From: CAZCTC01 sp964501335
GTDB lineage: Bacteria; Chloroflexota; Anaerolineae; B4-G1; SLSP01
Length of the DNA stretch: 40,084 nt
Assembly: GCA_964501335.1 (NCBI GenBank)
Contig: CAZCTC010000070.1
Coordinates: 1-40,084 of the forward strand
Direction of reading: 5' to 3'
Made by a program: the position numbers and the translations under genes. This document shows positions 24,379 to 30,867 of the stretch, piece after piece (positions within the stretch are counted from its first letter, which is position 1; each line of letters begins with the position of its first letter). The notes under the pieces were generated by a model. That model worked only from the letters and a program-made list of their open reading frames with translations. It made no database searches and was not told the DNA's origin.

Positions 24379-25827
24379 ATGTTTCAAACACCGGAATGGG
24401 TAAAAGATGCCATCTTCTACCAGATTTTCCCCGATCGCTTTGCCCGCAGTGACCAATTGACAAAACCGACCAATCTGGAATCCTGGGAAGCCACCCCCAC
24501 CACCACCGGCTTCAAAGGCGGAGACCTGCTGGGAATTATGGAACATCTGGATTACCTGGTCGAATTGGGCATCACCGCCGTCTATTTCACCCCCGTCTTC
24601 CAATCCACCGCCAATCATCGCTATCACACCCACGATTACTATCAGATCGATCCCATCCTGGGAGGGAATGCGGCTTTCCAAAAATTCCTGGAAGCCGCCC
24701 ACGCGCGCGGCATCCGCGTCGTCCTCGACGGAGTCTTCAACCATGCCAGCCGCGGCTTTCTGCAATTCAACCACCTGCTGGAAAACGGACCCGATTCCCC
24801 CTACGCCGATTGGTTCACCGCCCATGACTTCCCAATCAACGCCTACGACCCGCGGGCTCGAAAACCGAACTATGACTGCTGGTGGGGAATCCCGGCCCTG
24901 CCCAAATTCAACACCGACAATCCCCAGGTCCAGGCCTTCATTTACAATGTGGCCGAATACTGGCTCAAGCAGGGGATCGACGGCTGGCGACTCGATGTGC
25001 CCGAAGAGATCAAAACGCCGCGGTTCTGGGAAGAATTCCGCCGCCGGGTCAAGGCCTGTAACCCGGAGGCCTATATCGTCGGAGAAATCTGGAAAGAGGC
25101 TCCCGACTGGCTGATGGGCGATCGGTTCGACGCCGTCATGAACTACATCTTCAACCGCGCCGCCGCCGGCTTCTTCGGCGGGCCCGAGCTCAACACGAAA
25201 TTCCGCCCGGGCAGCTTCCCCCTCAAACGACTCAATGCCGTCAATTTCGCCCAACAGATCGAATCGCTGCTCCAGCTTTATCCGCCGGAAGTCACCCAGG
25301 TGCAGCTCAATCTGCTCAGCAGCCACGATGAACCCCGCTTCCTGACGGTAGTGGGCGGTAATCCTGCCCGGCTGCGACTGGCCACGCTCTTCCAGATGAC
25401 CTTCCCGGGGGCTCCCAGCATCTACTACGGCGATGAAGTGGGGATGGAAGGGGGCAATGATCCCGACAGCCGCCGGGCCTTCATCTGGGACAAAAACCGC
25501 TGGAATCAGAATCTCTTCCAGGATTTCAAACAGCTGATCGCGCTGCGCAAAAGCCATCCGGTTCTCCGCCGGGGAACATACACCACGCTCTACGCCCGCC
25601 ATCAAGTCTATGCCTTTGCCCGCAGCAACGACGAAGAAGTAGTAATTGTGATCTTGAATGCCGGCATGGAAGAGGCCGATCCCGCCATCAACCTCAAGGC
25701 TTTCCTGCCTTACCAAGCAATCCTGACCGATCTTTTGAACGAACAAACGATCTCCCTGCCGCGGCCGAAATTACAGCTGGTAATGCCGCCGCTCTCCGGC
25801 CGTGTCTTGAGCTATAAGAAAAGCTAA
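24379..25827 (+). CDS. GH13 alpha-amylase family enzyme (neopullulanase / cyclomaltodextrinase-like)
   Basis: A 482-residue glycoside hydrolase that should cleave alpha-glucosidic bonds in maltodextrins. The (beta/alpha)8 barrel shows region I DGVFNH (117-122), region II GWRLDVPEE with nucleophile Asp206, region III VGEIWKEA with acid/base Glu236 and region IV SSHDEPR with Asp317. The C-terminal beta domain covers about 400-482. VPEEI and the HDEPR form resemble the GH13_20 neopullulanase group, but the extra N-terminal domain of that group is absent; the protein starts directly at the barrel. No signal peptide, so it acts in the cytoplasm on imported oligosaccharides. AAAAGGAG precedes the ATG. 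Confidence 0.93.
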   Translation: MFQTPEWVKDAIFYQIFPDRFARSDQLTKPTNLESWEATPTTTGFKGGDLLGIMEHLDYLVELGITAVYFTPVFQSTANHRYHTHDYYQIDPILGGNAAFQKFLEAAHARGIRVVLDGVFNHASRGFLQFNHLLENGPDSPYADWFTAHDFPINAYDPRARKPNYDCWWGIPALPKFNTDNPQVQAFIYNVAEYWLKQGIDGWRLDVPEEIKTPRFWEEFRRRVKACNPEAYIVGEIWKEAPDWLMGDRFDAVMNYIFNRAAAGFFGGPELNTKFRPGSFPLKRLNAVNFAQQIESLLQLYPPEVTQVQLNLLSSHDEPRFLTVVGGNPARLRLATLFQMTFPGAPSIYYGDEVGMEGGNDPDSRRAFIWDKNRWNQNLFQDFKQLIALRKSHPVLRRGTYTTLYARHQVYAFARSNDEEVVIVILNAGMEEADPAINLKAFLPYQAILTDLLNEQTISLPRPKLQLVMPPLSGRVLSYKKS

Positions 25828-25920
25828 ACTTTTCCTCCTTCAAGGCAGCATTTGCGTCCCGTAACAAATGCTTTCCCGGTAAAAAGTGTCGCGTAGGACG
25901 GGCAAAGAGAGTTTTTTGTT

Positions 25921-25958
25921 TGTGTTTTCGCGCGCATCAGAATGCGCGCGAAAACACA
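25921..25958 (+). repeat. Dispersed hairpin, copy 10 (loop CAGA)
   Basis: Perfect 17-bp stem (25921-25937 with 25942-25958), core CGCGCGC, outer stem TGTGTTTT/AAAACACA (a paired change from ATGTTTT/AAAACAT), loop CAGA. It carries both the 5' module (GCGTCCCGTAACAAATGC) and the 3' module (CCGGGCCAACCGCACAGGTC). It fills much of the 393-base gap 25828-26220 after the amylase gene. Confidence 0.92.
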
Positions 25959-26013
25959 GGCTTTTTTCTCCCGCCTTTCCGGGCCAACCGCACAGGTCAA
26001 AAAAACACTACAG

Positions 26014-26044
26014 AGACACAGAGAAAAAATTCTTCTCTGTGCCT
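26014..26044. repeat. Hairpin of the second dispersed family
   Basis: AGACACAGAGAA (26014-26025) pairs with TTCTCTGTGCCT (26033-26044) with one wobble. It is related to the hairpin at 598-635. Confidence 0.6.
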
Positions 26045-26123
26045 TCTACGCCTATTTGCAATATCTTTGATCAGCGGTGAATTTTTTTGGGGGTTATTTT
26101 CAGGACAGCATCCCTCCTGTCTT

Positions 26124-26151
26124 TTGACTTTCCCGAAAAAGAGTTTATTCT
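26124..26151 (+). promoter_or_regulatory. Candidate promoter of the LPHTG surface-protein gene
   Basis: TTGACT, 16 bases, TATTCT. The leader to 26221 is about 63 bases. Confidence 0.5.
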
Positions 26152-26220
26152 TACAACAAACTTTACCGACATCTTCCTGCTATCACTCTAGCAAAAACCG
26201 TATACAAAAAGAGAAAAGCC

Positions 26221-26664
26221 ATGAAAAAAACAACGCTTCCCAAATTATTGATCCTGGTCGCTTTCCTGTTTTCATTATTGGTATTCATGACCATGCAAAC
26301 AATGCCGGTGCAGGCAGGCTTCACCGCCACCCCCGAAAATACAGAGACTCCCATTACCCCGCGACCTACCGATACCACCGTCCCCACCGACACCCCCATC
26401 CCACCCACCGACACCCCACAACCGCCCACCTCTGAACCCAATCAGTCTTCGGAACCCACTCCCACCGAGACTTTGAAACCGACCGCCACCTTCCGCGCTG
26501 TCCTTCCCCATACCGGCAGAAACTCCACCCCCAACAACCGGAACAACTCTCTAAATCAAGGGCTTTTAATCGGCTCCATCCTGCTGGCTATTGTAGGACT
26601 CACAGCAGTTGTACGCCGCAGCAATCAACAAAATAGAAAAATCCATGAAAAGAATCAATCTTAG
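26221..26664 (+). CDS. Small Thr/Pro-rich protein with LPHTG sorting signal
   Basis: A 147-residue secreted protein. A signal peptide (1-32, probable cleavage after VQA) is followed by a low-complexity Thr/Pro/Glu stalk (34-92), the motif LPHTG (95-99), a polar spacer, a membrane helix (about 113-130) and a basic tail (RRSNQQNRK). This is the layout of an LPxTG sortase substrate: a surface stalk with no domain of its own. The distance from LPHTG to the helix is longer than is usual. No sortase is in the window. The last 20 bases overlap the start of the thioredoxin-like gene, which ties the two translationally. Confidence 0.78.
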   Translation: MKKTTLPKLLILVAFLFSLLVFMTMQTMPVQAGFTATPENTETPITPRPTDTTVPTDTPIPPTDTPQPPTSEPNQSSEPTPTETLKPTATFRAVLPHTGRNSTPNNRNNSLNQGLLIGSILLAIVGLTAVVRRSNQQNRKIHEKNQS

Positions 26665-27151
26665 AAAATTTCTGACCGGAATTTTATTGCTCGGATTTCT
26701 GTTGACTCTGGGGGGGTGTACCGAAGGTCTTGCCGTCGGAGGACCGGCTCCGGATTTCAATCTCTATCTGGTTAACTGGCAAGAAAAAACGATCTCGCGA
26801 GATCAATTGCGCGGTTATCCAATTGTAATCGCATTCTGGACCACCTGGTGTCCGCATTGCGAGGCCCAACAACCCTATCTAATTGATGCGGCACGCCGGT
26901 ACTCAAAGGCCGTTATCTTTCTGGGTGTCGACGTTCAAGAAGATGAACGCACGGTTAAGAACTATCTTTCCGAAAACCCACTCCCCTATCCCGTTGCGGT
27001 CGATCCTATGGGAGTTACGGCCGGCGACTATGAAGTCTCCGGATTTCCAACAACCTATTTTGTGGATGCCGAAGGGAATATTGCCGCGGTCCATGTCGGG
27101 GAACTGACCGAGGAAAGTCTGGAAAACTACCTTCAAGAACTTATAAAGTAG
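26645..27151 (+). CDS. TlpA-like thioredoxin-fold lipoprotein
   Basis: A 168-residue redox protein on the outer face of the membrane. The lipobox is TLGGC with lipidated Cys25. The thioredoxin fold (about 33-168) has the active site TTWCPHC (Cys69, Cys72) after IVIAFW and a cis-Pro loop GFPTTYF; the AlkyI-peroxidase-like TlpA subgroup is the best fit. It probably reduces or oxidises cysteines of exported proteins or helps cytochrome c maturation, but no such gene is nearby. The start at 26645 gives a clean signal peptide; earlier codons lie in the preceding gene. Its end overlaps by 11 bases the end of the convergent radical SAM gene. Confidence 0.9.
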   Translation: MKRINLRKFLTGILLLGFLLTLGGCTEGLAVGGPAPDFNLYLVNWQEKTISRDQLRGYPIVIAFWTTWCPHCEAQQPYLIDAARRYSKAVIFLGVDVQEDERTVKNYLSENPLPYPVAVDPMGVTAGDYEVSGFPTTYFVDAEGNIAAVHVGELTEESLENYLQELIK

Positions 27152-28220
27152 CGGAATCCATCCCCAACGCCGGATAAATGCACTGCCGCCCACCGGACCG
27201 CATCACCCAACAGCCCCCCCAGCAAAGCCGGCGATCCTTACAAGTTGTGCAGGCCCGGTCTTCCATCAAAATGCGCCGCTCTCGATAGCGGCCGAATCCT
27301 TGTTGCCAGATCTGAGCAAAAGGCTGCTCCAAAATCGAACCTTCTCGATTTTCTTCTGTATCATCCAGCTCGGGACACCCCCGAACATGGCCGTCGACGC
27401 CAATACAACAGGCCGTGAAACCCACCGGGCAGATCAAAGGAGCATGGCGCAAACGCTTCTCCCAGGGCCCCAGATAGGGCAGATTCTCCGCCAGATAGAC
27501 CCGCAGGCGCGGCGAATCGTGAGTTTTGATAAATTCCAGCAAGGCGATCAACTGTGCCGGCGTCAACTCCCCGGGATTCTCCAACGCCCGCCCGATCGGC
27601 ATAATCACCGAAAGCCGCCACATCTTCACCCTTAACATCTCCAACCGGCTGTATAAAGCCCCCAAAGCTTCCAGATTGTACGGCGTAACGGTCGTGGCCA
27701 CCGAAAGCAAAGGGACTCCCGCCTGCTGGAGAGACTGAACGGCATTAACGGCCCGGACAAAACTGCCCGAATGGCCCCGAATGGCAGTATGCAGATCTTC
27801 CAGACCATCCAGACTGACCTGTACAGAATGCACCCTGGCGGTCGCCATCCGTTGAGCCATCTTCGCATTGAGCAAAAAACCATTGGTCGCAATACCGGTC
27901 TTCATGCCGCGCTGCCCGGCATAGGAGAGCACCTCCAACAGATCGGGCCGCAACAACGGTTCCCCGCCGGTGACGGCAAACATCTCCACCCGCAGCGCCG
28001 CCAGCTGCTCCACCACGCTGCAGATCTGCGCAGTAGTCAGCTCCTCAGCATAGGATTCCCCGGTGGCCCCGCAATGGAGACAATGCAAATTACACCGCCG
28101 CGTACAGTCCCACAGGACATAACGCGGCGGCGGTACAGCTTTTCCCTGCTGATAGGCAACGCTTACTCCACTCAGATAGTAATCGGTGCCCAGGCGGGCC
28201 AATTCATAACGTAAATTCAT
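27141..28220 (-). CDS. Radical SAM protein with SPASM-type C-terminal domain
   Basis: A 359-residue iron-sulfur enzyme that uses S-adenosylmethionine to start radical chemistry. The SAM cluster motif is CNLHCLHC (Cys43, Cys47, Cys50), followed by the GGEP motif for SAM binding. The C-terminal part has a cysteine-rich SPASM-like pattern (ICPVGF, ACCIG, RGCPELD, CTTC, LCWGGC) for extra iron-sulfur clusters. Relatives modify ribosomally made peptides or enzymes (PqqE, AlbA, anSME groups) or haem; the substrate here is unknown. The gene starts 10 bases after a 79-residue membrane protein (28231-28470), a possible partner. Convergent with the TlpA-like gene, with an 11-base overlap. Confidence 0.92.
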   Translation of the reverse strand: MNLRYELARLGTDYYLSGVSVAYQQGKAVPPPRYVLWDCTRRCNLHCLHCGATGESYAEELTTAQICSVVEQLAALRVEMFAVTGGEPLLRPDLLEVLSYAGQRGMKTGIATNGFLLNAKMAQRMATARVHSVQVSLDGLEDLHTAIRGHSGSFVRAVNAVQSLQQAGVPLLSVATTVTPYNLEALGALYSRLEMLRVKMWRLSVIMPIGRALENPGELTPAQLIALLEFIKTHDSPRLRVYLAENLPYLGPWEKRLRHAPLICPVGFTACCIGVDGHVRGCPELDDTEENREGSILEQPFAQIWQQGFGRYRERRILMEDRACTTCKDRRLCWGGCWVMRSGGRQCIYPALGMDSATL

Positions 28221-28230
28221 GCAAAACAGC

Positions 28231-28470
28231 TCAGGGTCCTACAGAAGGCGGAGGACCGTACGCCACAGTCGTAAAAGGAGCAAACAACATCAGAGCCAGA
28301 CAGCAGAACAAACCAGGAAGCACAAAAGTCAAGGCCAGACCTCCGATCAAAAACGGAACCCGGCGTGTTTGAGCATAACGCACCAAAAGGTAAATGCCGA
28401 CGCCCAATGAAATCAGGGCAAACACAAGCAGAACGATAATCCCGATCACAGACCCCAAATCTGCCGACAT
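28231..28470 (-). CDS. Small two-helix membrane protein upstream of the radical SAM gene
   Basis: A 79-residue protein of no family I recognise. Two hydrophobic helices (about 8-27 and 38-62) are joined by a short basic loop (RYAQTRRVP); the second contains LFCCLALML, and the tail ends in YGPPPSVGP. GGAGG lies at good spacing before the ATG at 28470; the frame runs 15 codons further upstream but without a ribosome site. It shares a transcript with the radical SAM gene. It could be a substrate or membrane anchor of that enzyme, or merely its neighbour; the sequence does not decide. Confidence 0.7.
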   Translation of the reverse strand: MSADLGSVIGIIVLLVFALISLGVGIYLLVRYAQTRRVPFLIGGLALTFVLPGLFCCLALMLFAPFTTVAYGPPPSVGP

Positions 28471-28513
28471 GATAGATCTACCTCCTTCCCCGATTCCGGG
28501 TAGAGATAAGTGC

Positions 28514-28541
28514 ATTTTACCCTGATCCAGGAAAGGTTCAA
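28514..28541 (-). promoter_or_regulatory. Candidate promoter of the small membrane protein / radical SAM operon
   Basis: The minus strand has TTGAAC, 16 bases, TAAAAT, with a predicted leader of about 37 bases to 28470. Confidence 0.5.
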
Positions 28542-28560
28542 TTTTCGACCATTTTTTGGT

Positions 28561-28598
28561 TATGTTTTCGCGGGCTTCAGAAAGCCCGCGAAAACATA
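28561..28598 (+). repeat. Dispersed hairpin, copy 11 (loop CAGA), just after tupA
   Basis: Perfect 17-bp stem (28561-28577 with 28582-28598), core CGCGGGC, loop CAGA. It starts 18 bases past the tupA stop. The T-run after it (GACTTTTTC) is on the + strand, while tupA is on the minus strand. Confidence 0.92.
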
Positions 28599-28616
28599 GA
28601 CTTTTTCTTTCCCCCC

Positions 28617-29561
28617 TTAGGGCGTGACGGCATCCGGATAGAACAATGGCTTGCCGCTCTTGGGTTCCGTAAAAGCCGAGATCAAAGCCTGCGTTTCCGG
28701 CGAAACGATCCAGTCAATAAAAGCCTTCGCGCCTGTGTAATTGATGTCGGGATATTTCTCCGGATTGACCGCGATCACATGATAGGGATTGAAAAGAACC
28801 TTGTCCCCCTCTAAAAGGATCGGCAGGGAATACCCCTCAGCCGTCCGGGCCATGTACGTACCGCGATCGCTCAACGTATAGGCCTCTTTTTCCTCCGCCA
28901 TCTGCAAGACAGCTCCCATCCCCTGCCCCGCCGACACATACCAGGATTCACGGGTCGGGGAGATCGTCGCCTTGGACCAGATCGACAACTCCTTGCTATG
29001 GGTGCCTGAATTGTCGCCCCGGGAAATGAATGTCGCGCCGGCCGCCGCGATCTTCGCAAAAGCCGCCACCGTATCGGTCATCCCCTTGACGCCGGCAGGA
29101 TCGGCAGTCGGCCCAATCAACACATAATCATTGTGCATGACGGCCGTCCGATCCACCCCATAGCCGTCGGCGACAAACTGCTCTTCCGCCTTGGGCGAAT
29201 GAACCAGCAACACATCCGCATCGCCGTTCTTGCCGGCTTCCATCGCCTGACCGCTGCCCACCGCCACAACCTGAAGGTCAAGGCCGGTCTTCGCTTTGAA
29301 ATCGGGCAGCAGATAATCCAGCAGCCCCGAATCCTGAGTGCTGGTCGTCGTCGCCAGCACCAGACGATCAGGAACCGTCGTCGGAACAGCGGTAGCGGTC
29401 GGTACCACAGTCGGTTCTTCCGTCGGGGCCACAGCTTCCGCCGTGTGGGTCGGCGCCACCGTCGGGGCAACGGTAGCAGTCGACTGGGCACAACCGCTCA
29501 ACAAGTTGACCAACAACACTAACAGCAGCGAAAATTTCAGCAGGGTGTTTCGGTGAATCAT
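28617..29561 (-). CDS. tupA: Tungstate-binding lipoprotein (TupA-like)
   Basis: A 314-residue substrate-binding lipoprotein. The lipobox is LLSGC (lipidated Cys24), followed by a Thr/Pro/Val-rich stalk (about 25-64) and the ligand-binding domain from about 66. LATTTSTQDSGLLDYL at its start and the FISRGDNSGTH region are signatures of TupA, which binds tungstate for an ABC importer supplying tungsten enzymes such as aldehyde:ferredoxin oxidoreductases. No tupB or tupC permease/ATPase gene adjoins it, so its partners must be elsewhere, or it may bind another oxyanion. GAGG precedes the ATG; the promoter is good (29629-29656). Confidence 0.88.
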   Translation of the reverse strand: MIHRNTLLKFSLLLVLLVNLLSGCAQSTATVAPTVAPTHTAEAVAPTEEPTVVPTATAVPTTVPDRLVLATTTSTQDSGLLDYLLPDFKAKTGLDLQVVAVGSGQAMEAGKNGDADVLLVHSPKAEEQFVADGYGVDRTAVMHNDYVLIGPTADPAGVKGMTDTVAAFAKIAAAGATFISRGDNSGTHSKELSIWSKATISPTRESWYVSAGQGMGAVLQMAEEKEAYTLSDRGTYMARTAEGYSLPILLEGDKVLFNPYHVIAVNPEKYPDINYTGAKAFIDWIVSPETQALISAFTEPKSGKPLFYPDAVTP

Positions 29562-29628
29562 CTTAACTCCTCGATTCTTAATTTTTTAGCCGGCGCGTTG
29601 TAATTATTGAACCCGCACAACTAAAACA

Positions 29629-29656
29629 ATAATAACAAAGGAGCCCGGCTTGTCAA
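29629..29656 (-). promoter_or_regulatory. Candidate promoter of tupA
   Basis: The minus strand has a perfect TTGACA, 16 bases, then TATTAT. The leader is about 60 bases. Confidence 0.65.
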
Positions 29657-29670
29657 AAAAATCGAATGAA

Positions 29671-29698
29671 TTGCCCTTTTTACGATTATGCGTAAAAT
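29671..29698 (+). promoter_or_regulatory. Candidate promoter of the FkbM methyltransferase gene
   Basis: TTGCCC, 16 bases, TAAAAT, divergent from the tupA promoter. It supports a start codon at 29779 rather than 29650. Confidence 0.4.
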
Positions 29699-29778
29699 AC
29701 GTTGGCACTATCCAAGCCCTTATCTCAAACCGCCAGCACAGTCCATTTAAAACAAGAATCGACAAAAAGGATGGCCCT

Positions 29779-30789
29779 ATGCCTCTACCCGGTGTCTTAC
29801 GCAGAAATCTTATCAAAATCCTCGTCAGAATATTGGACTGGCTAAAAATCGATACTGCGGACAATTCCGATATCTATTACAGCTATCGCCTCTTGCTGGA
29901 ACGCACCCCCGATCAACCCGGCTGGAACGGCTGGGCCGACAGAGCCAATCGCGGACTCCGCCGACATGAACTGGTCATGGAATTTCTCCGCAGCCAGGAA
30001 TTCATCCAAAAACATCGCCTCTCCTCACTGAAAGTCATCGAAATCAAAGGACTGGAAATGTATGTGGATGCAGAAGACAGCTGTGTCGGCAAACCCATCT
30101 CCCAACATCTCCCCTATGAACCCCACGTCACCGCCGTTTTGAACAAAGAATTCAAAAACGACAGCGTTTTCCTGGATATCGGGGCCAATATGGGCTGGTT
30201 TACCATGCAGGCAGCGGTGAAGATCAAAAAAGGCAAAATCATTGCCGTCGAACCGAACCCCAACAACCTCCAATTGCTCTACCGCAGCGTGATCGCCAAC
30301 CAGCTCAACAACATCCAGGTTTACCCCTACGCCGCCACTGAAGAAAACGGCTGGCTGCAACTGAGCTTCGTCCAATCCAACGGTTTCGTAGAACTCCCCA
30401 CCACCATCAACGCCACCACCCACTATGTGCAGGGAGTCAACCTTGACGAACTCCTGCAAAACGAACCCCGTATCGACATCGTAAAAATCGATGTCGAAGG
30501 CCATGAACTCCTCGCCCTCAAGGGCCTGCAAAAAACCCTTGCCCGCTGCCGGCCGCTCCTTGTGACGGAATTCCATCCGGCCATGTTGAAAGCCCACGGC
30601 GGGCTCGAACCGATCGATTACCTCAACTGGATCGCCGGCGCCGGCTATCAACTGGCCGTTATCCAGGAAGACGGTGAAATAAGTGCCCCTCTGACCCCGG
30701 CTCAAATTATGGAAAACTGGGAAAAGGCCAACCGCGAAGCCCACATGGAGGGAAATCTCCATCTGGATCTGATCGCCCGGCCTTTGTAG
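29779..30789 (+). CDS. FkbM-family methyltransferase with N-terminal DUF4214-like domain
   Basis: A 336-residue soluble protein. Residues about 28-80 (DIYYSYRLLLERTPDQPGW...RHELVMEFLRSQEF) resemble DUF4214, often found with glycosyl- and methyltransferases of surface polysaccharides. The Rossmann methyltransferase domain (about 115-330) has motif I VFLDIGANMGW (130-140), the acidic residue Glu158 in AVEPNPNN and the family motif DVEGHE (238-243). It probably O-methylates a sugar or lipid-linked glycan. AAGGATGG lies ahead of the ATG at 29779; the frame extends upstream through the promoter region, which is not convincing as protein. No glycan genes adjoin it. Confidence 0.9.
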   Translation: MPLPGVLRRNLIKILVRILDWLKIDTADNSDIYYSYRLLLERTPDQPGWNGWADRANRGLRRHELVMEFLRSQEFIQKHRLSSLKVIEIKGLEMYVDAEDSCVGKPISQHLPYEPHVTAVLNKEFKNDSVFLDIGANMGWFTMQAAVKIKKGKIIAVEPNPNNLQLLYRSVIANQLNNIQVYPYAATEENGWLQLSFVQSNGFVELPTTINATTHYVQGVNLDELLQNEPRIDIVKIDVEGHELLALKGLQKTLARCRPLLVTEFHPAMLKAHGGLEPIDYLNWIAGAGYQLAVIQEDGEISAPLTPAQIMENWEKANREAHMEGNLHLDLIARPL

Positions 30790-30816
30790 AAGGTAACCAG
30801 GAGCGTTATTTTGATT

Positions 30817-30852
30817 CATTTTTCGGCGGCTTCAGAAAGCCGCCGAAAAATG
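30817..30852 (+). repeat. Dispersed hairpin, copy 12 (loop CAGA)
   Basis: Perfect 16-bp stem (30817-30832 with 30837-30852), core CGGCGGC, loop CAGA, outer stem CATTTTT/AAAAATG. It fills most of the 78-base spacer between the FkbM gene and the uvrA paralogue, followed on the + strand by GGTTTTTTA. Confidence 0.92.
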
Positions 30853-30867
30853 GTTTTTTAAGAACCC

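Noticed and set aside
24361..25746. 461-codon open frame opposite the GH13 gene
   Set aside because: It is antisense to a complete amylase with all catalytic residues; its Gly/Glu/Val-rich sequence matches nothing.
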